From Isoetes taiwanensis (lineage: Eukaryota; Streptophyta; Lycopodiopsida; Isoetales; Isoetaceae): a stretch of 64,000 nucleotides of DNA. The notes beneath the pieces are model-generated. The model made no database searches and was not told the DNA's origin. It worked only from the letters and a program-made list of their open reading frames with translations. The stretch spans positions 10,828,292 to 10,892,291 of the forward strand of contig JAJEKV010000049.1 in NCBI GenBank assembly GCA_021234155.1. The letters run 5' to 3'. This document shows, one piece after another, positions 1 to 13,130 of the stretch (positions are counted from its first letter, which is position 1; each line of letters starts with the position of its first letter). The position numbers and the translations under genes are program-made.

Positions 1-1
1 C

Positions 2-286
2 ACGAGCCTTGGTTCTCCTTTCTCCCTTCGCTGCCTCCTTTTCCTCTTCCTCTTCGAGCAGCTCTGTCCCTACATCCGAGTGCCTCTCCCCTTCTCTCTC
101 CTGTTCCTGTATTTCTTGCTCTATTTCTTCGTAGACGTCCTTAATCTCCTCATCTGAGATGCTCTCCTCGCTCGAAGATAATCGACCTTCTCTCGCGACG
201 AGCCTCTCCCGAAGCACCTCGTGGATTAGGGCGCTGGGGGTTTCGCCTGGGCGAGCCTTCCTGGCAGTCTGTTTGGTTCTCGCCAT
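2..286 (-). CDS. LTR-retrotransposon gag-like N terminus with histone H3 tail mimic (partial)
   Basis: An ATG on the minus strand at 286-284 opens 95 codons that run off the left edge without a stop. The protein starts MARTKQTARK, identical to the first ten residues of histone H3, then diverges at once (ARPGETPSALIHEVLRERL). The rest is rich in Glu, Lys and Arg, with long acidic runs after about residue 45, and looks helical. A primer-binding site at 950-961 and an LTR edge at 963 lie upstream in the same orientation, with a leader of about 660 nt between. That is the place where an LTR element starts its gag protein. The H3 identity is seen directly. The gag assignment rests on position, because no capsid or zinc-knuckle domain lies inside the window. 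It is not a histone gene, since nothing after residue 10 matches H3. Confidence 0.6.
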   Translation of the reverse strand, partial: MARTKQTARKARPGETPSALIHEVLRERLVAREGRLSSSEESISDEEIKDVYEEIEQEIQEQEREGERHSDVGTELLEEEEEKEAAKGERRTKAR

Positions 287-498
287 GTTCGACAGCCTGT
301 CAATCCGATGTCGGGCGCCAAAGATCGCCTTAGGGAGCGGGAGCAGATTTCCAAGGCGGGAATGTACAAATAAGGGGGGGTCTACATCTATTTATAGCTT
401 GGGCAATTTTAGGTCAAAATTCAAGTTGCTCTATTTAACGTGCCAAGGCACCTATTGAGTTAAAACATACACTTATTTCAGAGTTTTTATAAGCACTG

Positions 499-565
499 GT
501 CTCACACGTTGCGCCTCGTTCAAAAACTAGAGTTTTGTTTTTAGACCAGGCGCGACGTGTGAGAC
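499..565 (-). repeat. Hairpin repeat, copy 1, in retrotransposon leader
   Basis: This 67-nt imperfect palindrome has an 18-bp outer stem (GTCTCACACGTTGCGCCT pairs with AGGCGCGACGTGTGAGAC, one mismatch) and an inner AAAACT/AGTTTT pairing. It recurs in the same orientation at 691-757. Both copies lie between the primer-binding site and the gag-like start, so they would form strong structures in the RNA leader. They could also be the two ends of a small foldback element. Confidence 0.75.
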
Positions 566-690
566 ATTGTACATTTTTGATTAATTTACATGATTGAAAC
601 ATACTATTCTAACTAAATCTTACCTTAGAACTCGATTTACCATGTTACTTTTCTAAAATTCATGAAGTTTTAAGGTGTTCTTGGCCCAAT

Positions 691-757
691 GTCTCACACG
701 TTGCGCCTCGCTCAAAAACTGGAGTTTTGTTTTTAGACCAGGCGCGACGTGTGAGAC
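691..757 (-). repeat. Hairpin repeat, copy 2, in retrotransposon leader
   Basis: This second copy of the 67-nt palindrome starts 192 nt from the first and differs at only a few loop positions. The conserved stem in both copies suggests a kept function or a recent duplication. A packaging or dimerisation structure is one possibility. Confidence 0.75.
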
Positions 758-949
758 CACCTTGACTTAGAAGGTTTTGGCTCACTGTTTTAAGTCTTAT
801 TACGTTCCAATTCACTTAACTGTTACTAGCTTAGCATAAACTACAAAAATGAGAAAAAAAATTTCCCACTTTTCGAGGTTTGAGGATCCTATCAAGTTAG
901 TACTACTGGGAGCATGGTCAGTGCTTTGCTCTTGGTCTCCAAGAACATT

Positions 950-961
950 GCTCTGATACCA
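950..961 (-). promoter_or_regulatory. tRNA-iMet-type primer-binding site
   Basis: Read on the minus strand the bases are TGGTATCAGAGC, the usual plant LTR-retrotransposon primer site complementary to the 3' end of initiator tRNA-Met. It lies two bases inside an LTR edge whose minus-strand end reads GACGTCACA. This fixes the element as minus strand, with its LTR at higher coordinates and its coding region running toward position 1. Confidence 0.8.
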
Positions 962-962
962 C

Positions 963-1093
963 TGTGACGTCCCCTACTCGTATACAGTGCACTCACCATA
1001 TACGAACAGGAGTTCATCCCCCATACCAGCTCCATACTGATACAGGGCCCTCCACATATCACTGCACCCGTAACGAGTCCCAGTGGGAAGAGT
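963..1093 (-). mobile_element. LTR, inner (3') part, interrupted by CACTA insertion
   Basis: The LTR edge next to the primer site begins at 963 (TGTGACGTCCCC on the plus strand, so the minus-strand LTR ends in ACA). The LTR is cut at 1093 by the CACTA element and resumes at 6023. Confidence 0.6.
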
Positions 1094-1179
1094 CACTACA
1101 AGAGAAGGGGTCCATTAGTGTCATTGATTGTGTCGATATTTGGCCTAAAATGGCAACTTGAATTTTTTTAATAACCGAC

Positions 1180-1930
1180 GCTTGCCGACGCTATGGATGA
1201 GGCAACCCGGTGACACAAATGTGGCAATGAGAACGTCATATATAATGTCAGCACATTTGTCACTTATAACGTCATAATGTTTGTCACTTATAACGTTAGA
1301 GACAATGTCACCTTTAACGTCAAATATAGTGTCGGAACTTTTGTCACCTACATTGCCACCTTTTATGTCAAATATAGTGTCAGTACTTTTGTTACGTACA
1401 ACGTCAGTGGCTACGTCACATGTTACGTCAAACACGGTGTCACCTAGAAGCCAACTATAATGTCAAGCATAATGCCACTATTAACGTCATTGGTGAAGTC
1501 GCTTATAGAGTCGTATGTAGCGTCATCTATAGTTCCACTTACAACTTCACATATACAGTCGCACACCACTCATAATGCTAAATTATGTCAAACCTAGTGT
1601 CACCTCTAATAGCATCTTTAATGACACTTATAAGACATCTATTTCCTCAATACTAATGTCACCTATGTTGCCAATATCAATGTCATTTATTATATCGTCT
1701 ATATTGTCAATAATAATGTCATTTCTTGATCCATTGTTGCGATATAATTAGTTTTTCTTGTGGCACTAGTAGCTTTTTTACTAGGCCAAAGAATTGGGAC
1801 AATATTAATGTTACGTATTGTGTCACTTCTATCATTGGATGATATAGATGTCATTGTTTATGTCGTGGTTAAGGTCATAGATAGTGACATCTAGAGAGCC
1901 AATTATGCTTTAACAAAATCATTACAAGTG
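1180..1930. repeat. CACTA left subterminal repeat array
   Basis: Dozens of degenerate units such as TATAATGTCA, TTAACGTCA and ATAGTGTCA follow one another at about 12-17 bp. Reading frames through it give only repetitive peptides. It mirrors 5460-5990 at the other end of the same element. Confidence 0.7.
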
Positions 1931-3546
1931 ACCATTCAATGTCAAAACAATGGATTTTGTAATACAATCTTATAAATTAAACAGCCGGATGCATAAATTC
2001 AAGAATTGCTTTGTAATGTTTTTGTGATACAAAGCTCCCACAGCTTTTATCTACTCCATATGTGTATAACATGCAAGTTTTCAAAGGCGTCTGATCTTTG
2101 GATGAAAAGGCGTGCTTCAATTTACTGCCCATCTATAGGCTTCAAACAGAACCTAAATTGTTTGAAAGCTTTTTGCATAGCGAGATGTGTGCAAACCGCT
2201 ACTTCAAAGGCATTAGGAGCACATTGAACCTTGATATATTATCTTTGAGTATCTTGTTGTTCCCCAATACAATGCCCAAATCAGATCCTAATCCTGTTTC
2301 CAACCATTCAAATTGGGCAAGCTCTTTTAGCCATATACATGTGATTATTTTAGCATTTACGAAAAAATTTGAAGAGCATTTTTGAAACCTAATTTTAAGA
2401 GTTTTACTTACCGACAGAGGCCATGTAAAAATATCAATATCCCGTGATAGAGTTTAGAGAAACAGGCGTTGATACTCGTCCTAACAATACCGAGCCAACC
2501 GAACATCTTCTTCTCTTGCATTTCGGTTCTCAAATCATTTTGTTTCTCTTGCGGGATCCGCATTCATGAACCTGCACGCATTGAAAGAAATAAGAAACAG
2601 GGTCAGTATATGCATTCGTCGAGCCATAGAAGCTAAATGACGGATTTTGATGTCATCTAACCCAATCTGCAAACTTGGGCTTCTGGGAACCGGCAAAGAT
2701 AGAACATGCAAGCGATTACGGATAGATTCAATGCTTTGGCTTCACCATATGGCTTCCGTGGCATCACGGCATCTCACTCCATACCTAAAGCTTTTGGCGC
2801 ATTTCTTGCTCTCAACAGAACCCTAGCGAGCAACCCTAGCTAGCAGGGGCAGCTGGCTACCGCCAGCAACAGGGAGCCAGCAACGGGTTTCAAATCCATG
2901 TCTTCTTTTGAAACCTAGTAATTATTCATCAATGCCGTTAATGCACGTTTAAGGATTAATGACTTCACATGGAAATACAGCCAGACATGTCTATAAGAGG
3001 AACAAATAACCCTAATTTGGTTCAAAAAGCATGAGCAGATCAAGGCATATATTCACTTGTTGTAGAACAAACATCTGAAATGAGTATAAACTAGCAAAAA
3101 TATGGGTAGAAGCAAGTAAAGGAAGTGAGCATCCAAGAAGCTATTACGAATGCTTGCATGGAGGTTGTCCAATTAGGGAAAAAAAATAGAGAGTTTTTAT
3201 GATGGGCAAGTTATTGATATGTACAAAGGTGAATATAATCATCTGAGCCCGATGTTATGCTGGAGATCCATGTTTGCCAGAGATTTATCATGAAACGACG
3301 ATCTTGGTAGATAGTGGACTGGTTTAATGGAGATTTAGAAGGCAATGACATTATAATCGGTGTAATGGACCCAGAATATGGGCTGACGGGGCAAAATTGA
3401 CACATTAGCTTTAGCTCCAGTGCCTAAGAAATGGAAAGGGTTCAGGCAGTCTTTTGAGGACCAGTTGAATTCTTTTCTATAAGCATCCCAACATTTTTGC
3501 TGTAAAGAATGCAATATGTCGGTTTCCACTCTGATAAAAATCTTTT

Positions 3547-3772
3547 ACAGGCAGAGAATGTGTTTCCAATCAAGAGTGCAGGTACGAGCATCTAAGATTT
3601 TGCTTCAAATCTACAAAATTATACTTGTTTTAGTTATACCTCGCCTTTTATGATTGACTACAAATATTTCACAGGTAAAAAATGTGTTTTCCAATCAAGA
3701 GTGCAGATACGAGCATGTAAGTTTTTGCTTCAAATTGAGAAGTTGTTATAGTTATACCTTGCCTTTTATGAT
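3547..3772. repeat. Two-copy tandem duplication inside the CACTA element
   Basis: A segment of about 105 bp containing TCCAATCAAGAGTGCA and ending in a pyrimidine-rich CCTTTTATGATT recurs once, at an offset of about 123 bp. Each copy is preceded by a TTNACAG-like acceptor, so it might be a duplicated captured exon. No protein was recognised. Confidence 0.55.
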
Positions 3773-5459
3773 TATCTGTTGGATTGCAGGGCACTTTGTG
3801 ATTGTATTATTTGACCTTGAGTTGGAATCTTGCAATGAGTGCAACATTATTTATCCGTAATATGTACTTTACATTGTACTTTACAAAACTGATGACATGT
3901 CACTCACAAGGCAATCATCATGGTGGACTAAGAAAGATTCATAAGGAAGCAATATTGGGAACATACATGGCAGGGAAATAGGCATGTTAAGCATGGGAGG
4001 CTAGAATGAAGTAAACAAGTATGGGATGTGGCTTGATCAAACTTTACCAAGGCAGAATCGTTTCATGGTTAAGGCAGACTGTTGCTTTAATGTAGCGATC
4101 ACATCTAAGTTTTTCTGCGGGTGTTGAAGCCCTGCTGCCCCGCGCTGAACTCTTGAAACCCGCAGCCGTTCACATGCTGCTGACCTTTTTTGTGTGCAAA
4201 ATTTTCTTGTATGGTCTGCTGAATTCACCCGGTTGGTTAAGCCCTTCCCAACCAGACACAAAATTTCGACTCAGCTCGCGCGCCGTGAATGGCGCGATGC
4301 TGAATGGAATTTTCTAAGCTGCTGATGAATGGCCCAGTGTTGTCTCAGCGCTGAAAAAAACTCTTTCATGTGAACGGCCCATAATATTCATCAGTTGAGC
4401 ATAGCAGACAAGAACCAAATAAATAGAGCAGATATAGATCAAATAATAGAGCAGACAATTTATTTATTTCAACATCTTTTCTGTTATTTTGTAGTGCAAT
4501 AATAGAGCTTACTTTTTTTCTGTATCTCTTACCGTCACTTTTGTATGGATGTAGAAATCTAACTTCGTTTTATTTCTTATTTGCAGATTCTACCATCAAA
4601 AGGCATAATGATATTATCCTACTTCCTCCATTTTAAGCTTGGAGGAGCACAATTTAGTGGGTGATTTTCTAGGCTTGAGCTAGGACATCTTATGTATTCA
4701 TATAGATTATTCATGATATAATAATGGCCCAAAATTCAATCTTTGTAACATGATGGTTAATGACATCTCTAATGTACCGCTATCATGAGTAACTAATAAC
4801 TTGCAAGATAATCGTGTATTACAGTGCATCGTTATCATGTATCTGGTCTCAATTCTGAAATTCCTAGGCGACATTTTTAAATTTGTTATGTTCTTACTCT
4901 ACTTTCTTCAACAACCCGATCAGCGTCGTCCATGTCTCTGAGATTGATGGCTGAAATGAGCCTGGCAAACCTTCATTTTGAGAGAATGGCCTGCCGGGGC
5001 AAATTCTGGAGTGTCAACTACGGCCTCCGCCTAATGGCCTTGGCGTCAACCCAGCGAGCCATTCCCTTATACATACAAGGGCAGTACGGTAATTACCAAA
5101 ATTTGCAGGAGCATTTTGGCAGTTTCCTAAAATTATATTAGGTGGGTTGATTAGTTTTGCTCATTTATATTTGGTCTTGGAGAGGGTGAAGCCTACGGAC
5201 TTTCCCACAGTTTTTAGCCATTAGACAAACCCCTTATGGCCAATATACGATCATTTTCTTTGCAATATTAATACCAAAAGAAGGTTCATAACATGTTGCG
5301 AAAATTCCCATGCATTTCAAAAACATGAGAAAACTTCTATATGGCCTCTTACTATTTGTAGCCATGGCAACCATTCAGATCCCATCTTTATAGCTTGAAT
5401 CTGGAATTATCCATTACACACAATGAACATCAGTACAACCAATTAGTGCTAGTCCTTCC

Positions 5460-5990
5460 TTTGTGATATTCATAATATCACTATATGAACTGACACAACA
5501 TTTGGACACAACTACTAGCACAATATTTGACAACATTGATGATAGTGATAGTAACATCTATTATGGAAACATTGATGGAATTTATGACACTAATGGTGCT
5601 ATTATATTTAATGCCAATACCACCACCTATAATGTTAGTATTGGGCACTGACACTAATAATGATCTTATATGTGTAACTAATAACAACATCTATAACATC
5701 ATTAGTGGGTACTGACATTGATACTGATGTTATATGTGTAACAACTACTGGCACTATACTTGATGCTAACAACACCACCTATAACGTCACTAATGGGCAC
5801 TGACACTAACACTGATGCTATATATGTAACAACTGATGGCGCTATAATTGGTGCTAATAGCAACATCTATAGTGGCATAGCAAAGTTACTGACAATATTG
5901 GTGACACTAAGAGTGAGGCTATAGGTGACACAAAATGTGGCACCTGTAGCAAGGTCATGTGTATATTTTCTAATGTTTAAGTGACGTTTT
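5460..5990. repeat. CACTA right subterminal repeat array
   Basis: Repeated TGACACTAAT, TATATGTGTAACAA and CACCACCTATAA blocks occur in degenerate tandem order. They form the right-hand counterpart of the left subterminal array, mostly in the inverted sense. Confidence 0.65.
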
Positions 5991-6022
5991 GATGACACTA
6001 ATGAACCCATTCTCTTGTAGTG

Positions 6023-7380
6023 AGTGAAGGGGTCATTTTACCCTGTCTCCCTCAGGGCCTACCTAGCTGCGGAAGCGTAAACATACACGTCAGTATACAA
6101 CATAACCACATATCCACCTCGAAGGGTGGTCCATCAACATCTGCATAGACAAAGATCAGCACAATACATATGGGGAATCCTACCCAAGGCTCAGACTCGA
6201 AGGGATGACTGACGGCTTGGGTCCCCAGAGTTCATTGCAGACAGAATTCATGGCAATGGATTTGGCTGGCATAAGAACATGGCTTAGGGTTGTCCACTCC
6301 ATCTGCCCCTCCTGTGCACACTTTGCAGAGTAGGTTGAAAAGTGTTGTGACCTGAATGTAGCCCGCCGGATGCATAGCCAAAGGGGCTATTCCTGGGTTG
6401 CATCTCCCCAGTTCCGATGGGGCAGGTAGGGATCACTCCCTCCAGAGGTCTACATGCTGACTCAAGGTGACTAGAGGGCCACTGCCCTTATTCGACTGAA
6501 CCCACTGGAAGGTGAACACCACCCCACGGGTGTCGAGCCCATGCCTTGCCCGCACTCAGTGGCAAGCCATTAGACCTAGTCACAATGATCCCCGGTAGGC
6601 CTTACATACCAGAGGGATCGTTCAAGAGTCAGAACACGAACCTCCTTCTTAGCCAGTCTGGCCCCTTCACCCACAACCAGGTGTGGATCTTGTACACAGG
6701 CCGAATCTACAGTGTGCTAGAGAGGCTAATCTAGGAGCATCTACTACCAAGCTTCAGGTCTCTACCCCCCCTTCCCAATACAAGGAGTTCACAGAGGTAC
6801 ATCATCTATATACATCACAGAAAACTAAAGAACTAGATCTAATCTATATCATAGAGTTAGGTTCTTTAGTTAGCGTCTGGTATCTGAGAATCTAAATGGC
6901 TGCTATGGGCAATTTAATAGGCTAAACCTACTGATACAATGACTGGAAGACGGTTTAGGCTATTAAATTGACTAAATACCTGATCCTTGGGTGGCTCCTC
7001 GACCTGAGTTCGACCATCCCGTTTGAATCTGGCTTGAAGATGGAGCCAACAAGGAAAACTAATGGTGCAATTCGCTCAGACAGAGTCTGGGAGGCGGTTT
7101 TGACCCATTGAGTGAGCAAAATAGAGCTCTAAAATCCTATGGACGAAAAATAGCAAGTTAGGGTTTCCCTAACCTAAATAGACAAGGGGTTAGGGCTAGG
7201 GTTTCCAATTATCCCTTAAGCATGTGGGATAATTGGGTATGGCCCACTTGCCTTTAATGGCTAGGTGGCATAAAGGTGTCCACATGGGAAAATGTGCACC
7301 TAGATAAATGTGCACATTGGTAAATGTGCACATTAATAAATGCACATACCTTGCAAGTTGCCCCCCTAGGGGCTACCCGC
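6023..7380 (-). mobile_element. Presumed outer part of the same LTR; end undetermined
   Basis: Past the CACTA copy the sequence resumes with the AGT target duplication and continues without coding signals toward the GGPPS relic. Removing the insertion rejoins AGAGT to GAAGGGGTC. I could not fix the outer LTR edge. The stretch contains a hairpin (6910-6970) and short AAATGTGCAC tandem copies near 7290-7345. Part of it may be unrelated flanking DNA. Confidence 0.35.
6910..6970. repeat. 19-bp-stem hairpin
   Basis: CAATTTAATAGGCTAAACC at 6910-6928 pairs with GGTTTAGGCTATTAAATTG at 6952-6970, with one mismatch and a 23-nt loop. It could be a tiny MITE relic or an RNA structure in the LTR. Confidence 0.6.
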
Positions 7381-7506
7381 CTAGCTACTGCGTCGGCGCA
7401 TACCGCGGTCGGGGTGGGTGGCGGTATGCGGCGTGGCGGTCGATGCTCACGATCACGAGGGGGCCGATATCTTTGTCTTTGGAACGTCTAAGTTTCAAGA
7501 CTTACA

Positions 7507-8381
<875 letters not shown>

Positions 8382-9777
8382 ATTATCCTTACTGATATGA
8401 AATGGAAAACAGAACAAAGAAATTGTATGTACAAATGAACATAAAAGAAGAGATGATGTTTATGAAGGGAATAGAATGGGATAGAACATTTATGATTTAT
8501 GTGAATGTAGAATGGCATGCAAAACCTTTAATCAAAATACAAAGTCCCAAGACCTTAAGAAGTCCTCATTTTCCTACAATCTTGTTATCTACAACATTAA
8601 TTATCTAAACATGTATAATTCATACTAACGATGCCCGAGAACATTAAATGTCACTGGGGCATCGATCCAAGCCGTCGAGTTTGCAATGTGTGGATTTCCA
8701 ATGGAAAGCTTTGCTTTGAAGCAAGCGAGCGATTCTTCACAGAAAACTTTGCTTTGAAGCAAAGAATGCGATGGTACTATAGCATGAATAGCAGAAATAG
8801 ACAGCGGTTGCATCTAAAAACATTGACATTTATCGCGGCAAATAGCTGAATCTTCGAAATGGATTTCTTGGCGTTCAAATAAACCGGATATCAAATAAGC
8901 ATGGTCGGATCGAGGCTTTACCTCCAATGTCGGATTAGCGGAGCGTAAATCGGGACATAACCATATCTAAGAGACTCTTCAAAATTTGGTAGGGTTTAAG
9001 GCATCGAAGATAGTGTAGCTAACCACAGCAACATCGTTGGATGTGAGGGCTTCAACTCCAGGTGACAGGTTGCATGAGCTGAATCACCGGCATAGCCTTT
9101 ACTTCCCAGAATAACATTTGCATTTGCAGGTCCGATTCGTGGGAATCTATTCCACGATCTCTTGCCATCTCTTGGCAAGGCTATTGGCTTATCACATGTA
9201 AGCTCCCTCTTTCCAGTTTTTAGAATGTAACTTAATCTCTAGTCATGGCTGTGTCTTGGCCCTTCCTCTTTTCGTAGCATGGGAGCAGATATTGGATCGA
9301 GTGCTATTGCAATTTGTTTATGCTGGGAAAATTTTCCTGGAATATGAAGGTTTGTTTCTATGCGTCGCTATATTGAAACTTTTTAGGTTCTGGTCCACTT
9401 CTTAGTCTGTGCATAAATGTAGAGAATTGCTCAATGGAGTGCAAATGGAGTTAAAACTATCTAGCAAGCAACAACGATACTTCTCCTACATTCCAATATT
9501 TCGAACATTTTTCTCTTTTCTTTTTTATTGATCTTTTTGTTCCCTGATTTTTAACAGAGAACCAAGCACTGGCTATGGCGTTCATCTTTGATGGGGTTGC
9601 CTAACCCGAGGTGCACACTTTGCTGCAATTCTAGCTATGCCACGTGTCCTGCCACGTAAGCCAAATAAATCATGTCCATCGGATCCTTTATTTTCAGCAT
9701 CTACGGTTGGAGAAATTCAAAAAACTCTAGAAAATTAGTCTGGCTCCAGAAAATTAGTCTCCTCACTCCCGCATACC
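8382..9777. repeat. GGPPS downstream segment shared with 53244-54621
   Basis: About 1.4 kb downstream of GGPPS copy 1 is nearly identical to the region after copy 3. Similarity stops abruptly at 9777/9778 (plus strand GCATACC, then GAACG), matching 54621/54622. The break lies exactly at a minus-strand GTATGC splice-donor sequence in both places. It holds no recognised gene of its own. Confidence 0.8.
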
Positions 9778-9998
9778 GAACGCTTGCTGCATACGGCATT
9801 GTGAATAGCATCTTGGCTTTTGGTCTCCAATCTGTTGTTGTCATTTTCTTTCTTAGATTCTAAAGCATATTTCGTTTCCGAGTTTCTACCATCGCCCACC
9901 TCTTGCTTACGTTTGATGTTCCGATCATCCTTGTTTCTGGGGTTCGAGAAGCTTCTGGAGGCAGAGCCAGTTCCCTTGCGATGGTGGTCAGCAGCCAT
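9778..9998 (-). CDS. Hypothetical first exon, K/R-rich, ending at shared donor
   Basis: A minus-strand ATG at 9998-9996 opens about 73 codons beginning MAADHHRKGTGSASRSF. They are rich in Lys, Arg, Asn and Asp and have a nuclear-protein character. The frame runs into a GTATGC donor at 9777 in phase 0, after which the sequence is the segment shared with the LEA2 locus. Unspliced, it would add the tail VCGSEETNFLEPD. I do not recognise the family. Confidence 0.35.
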
Positions 9999-10040
9999 TG
10001 CGTGCAAGAAGAATACAACAGTGTGTGAGCATTTGTGTTA

Positions 10041-10529
10041 TCAGCATTTGAGTATGAGGCACAATAAAAGGGTTCTCTGGATAACTATGAAGCAGGTAAC
10101 TATGAGACGATGGTGACGCCCTTTTCCATCACAGAGCTGAGTTAGCTCCAGAACAGACTTCAAGGCACTTACCAGATGCCAACCAACGGAATCTGCCTCC
10201 CTTAATCTTGCATCTATTTCTTCTTTAAAATGTTCAGTCCAGTAGGGCAAATACCCGACAGCTGCGTTGGTCAAAGATAAGAGAGTTTTGCACTGCTTAC
10301 ATTCTTTACTTGCTCTGCGTACGCGGTTAACTATGTGTGCTGCTGTATTGGAGATCGCATTTGCCCAATGTGCTTCATCACGGCGCCGTGACCTCCACCA
10401 CCAAATCCTAATGCTCAAAGTAATCTGTGCTTCAGCGACTCCAAGCAAAAGGGAGGCAATGGAATCGATGCCCCAATTTTGCTTGGACCTCTGCCTTGGC
10501 CTCGCTGATGCTGCATGATCACATATCAA
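10041..10529 (-). CDS. Hypothetical 162-codon ORF
   Basis: This open frame has a plausible composition, with stretches such as EEIDARLREADSVGWHLVSA and a basic N-terminal part. It has no recognised domain and no clear introns. It lies between the hypothetical exon above and a LINE tail. It may be part of a host gene on the minus strand or a chance frame. Confidence 0.2.
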   Translation of the reverse strand: MICDHAASARPRQRSKQNWGIDSIASLLLGVAEAQITLSIRIWWWRSRRRDEAHWANAISNTAAHIVNRVRRASKECKQCKTLLSLTNAAVGYLPYWTEHFKEEIDARLREADSVGWHLVSALKSVLELTQLCDGKGRHHRLIVTCFIVIQRTLLLCLILKC

Positions 10530-10532
10530 GAC

Positions 10533-11471
<939 letters not shown>

Positions 11472-11699
11472 ATTATCCTTATTGATATGAACTCCAACAG
11501 AACAAAGGAATTGTATGTACAGGTGAACATAAAAGAAGACATGATGTTTATGAATGGAATAGAATGGGATAGAACATTTATGATTTATGTGAATGTAGAA
11601 AGGCATGCAAAACCTTTAATCAAGATACAAAGTCCCAAGACCTTAAGAAGTGCTCATTTTCCTACAATCTTGTTATCTACAACATTAATTATAGAAATA

Positions 11700-12590
11700 A
11701 ATTAGAATAACATTATAAAATAGAATAAAAAAGAATAATATTTTTTAAATGTCCTAAGATGTCAACATGTTTAACCGTACACCACATTTGACTTTACATT
11801 GCAACTTATTTGTTCGAAACTTCAACCAACAATTGAAAAAAAAAGGGGTATAGTTGACATAGCCCCCCCCCTTCTTTTTTTTTTTAAATTACGTCATCAT
11901 GATCTATACAATCTTATTTTGTAGGTTTATTGGGCCAAAGATGCTGATGGACCCTTTTATCCCTTATTTGAGCTCATCAAATTTGGTTGCCAACTTTTCA
12001 TGATCATCCTATACCACCTTAGAAGTTTTGCTACATACAAGTCCCTTGTTCTTGTTATTTAAGGACTATATGAAGCCAACCGTTGTCTATTAAGTGAGTG
12101 CAAAGTTGTTGTAGTCCAAAATACTTCTTAGTTGTTGTAGTCCAAAATACTTCTTATGCTGTATGTGAAATATTGTACTGTTAGATTTATATTTCTTGAG
12201 ATTCTGTAAGCGACTCTATCTAATTTAACGAATGTAGATAGCTGAGTGGGAGGCCAACCCATTAAAAAATTAACTCCAAACCAAAAGTCAACTCCAAATT
12301 GAGACTTAAACATAAAGTCAAAGTCATATGTAGGGGCTACATCAACTTGAATGTATCTATTCTAGGGAATTGCCATAGTCGCCTTTATGCAAAATCAACT
12401 GAAAAATTACAATGAAAGTCTGAAGTAAAAGCCAAAGAGAAAGCGAAAGTCAGATACTGTATGGGCCTACTCATGAAAATCATTTCGAAAATATCAAAAC
12501 GAACACAAAGTTAAATCAAATGTGAAGCTAAGCTCATCAAATAAGATATGAAGGTCTTAGCGTCAAGATTTCTTCAATATTCCCTTAAAT
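11700..12590. other. No gene recognised
   Basis: AT-rich sequence with short homopolymers (C9 and T10 near 11870) and a short direct repeat of TAGTTGTTGTAGTCCAAAATACTTCTTA around 12100-12155. No coding frame or RNA gene was recognised. Confidence 0.6.
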
Positions 12591-13130
12591 TCCCTAGAAT
12601 TCCATGAATATTCCTTTAAATGTATCACATTCCACGGATTCCCTTACGTCCCGTAAGGATTTCATTAGATCTCTCAAGACTCCATTGAGACTTTCCAATA
12701 TTATAGCTGATCCATTCAAATTCCTCCAGAGTTCGATAAGACGTGACATCGAGTGTAGAAGATGCTCCCTAGATTCCTTTAGCACTCCCGTAGATTCTCT
12801 TAAATTTTCATCCTCAAGCTTCCCATCGATATTCTCTAACATTTTGTCTAAGATTCCCTTAGTGTCCTCTAAAATTTCATCACGGTTCCCTTAGATTCCC
12901 TCGACATTCCACAAGATGTTTTTCATATTTTCATGATTCCTACATATTCTCTCTCATTCTTCAAGGTCTTTTTTAAATTCATAAGTTCCTTCATTATTCC
13001 CTTAGGTTGAGAAGGATCCCCTCAAGATTCTCTAAGATTCCATATAGATTCTCTTATATTTCACCAAGATTCACTTAAATTCCCCAATACTCTGTCAAGG
13101 TTCACTTACATCAAGATTCTTGAATATTCT
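12590..13130. repeat. Degenerate TTCCCTTAGATTCCC-type repeat array
   Basis: About 540 bp are built of loosely conserved 14-15-bp units of the type ATTCCCTTAGATTC with frequent TTCC, CTTAAATT and AAGATTC variants. It resembles the subterminal arrays of CACTA elements, but no CACTA terminus was found near it. Both strands stay open over short stretches because of composition only. Confidence 0.55.

Larger units (their letters stand above)
1094..6022. mobile_element. CACTA (CMC/En-Spm) transposon, non-autonomous
   Basis: The left end reads CACTACAAGAGAAGGGGTCC and then ATTAGTGTCAT. The right end is its inverted partner, closing with TTCTCTTGTAGTG at 6022. The trinucleotide AGT occurs immediately outside both ends (1091-1093 and 6023-6025), the 3-bp target duplication expected of CACTA elements. 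Degenerate GTCA-type repeats fill about 750 bp inside the left end and 530 bp inside the right end, as in known subterminal transposase-binding arrays. No transposase was found in the 4.9 kb, so it should need transposase in trans. The interior holds only short ORFs and a small tandem duplication. Confidence 0.88.

Noticed and set aside
2-286. A histone H3 gene
   Set aside because: Only the first ten residues match. The following residues are unrelated and acidic, with no histone fold.
1145-1435. Minus-strand ORF with repeating VxDVxxDxxxD peptides
   Set aside because: It lies wholly in the CACTA subterminal repeat array. The peptide repeat is a by-product of the GTCA-type DNA repeats.
4160-4385. 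Possible MITE with CCGTTCACATG inverted ends
   Set aside because: The ends pair over about 11 bp but no matching target duplication could be found, so the boundaries are not supported.
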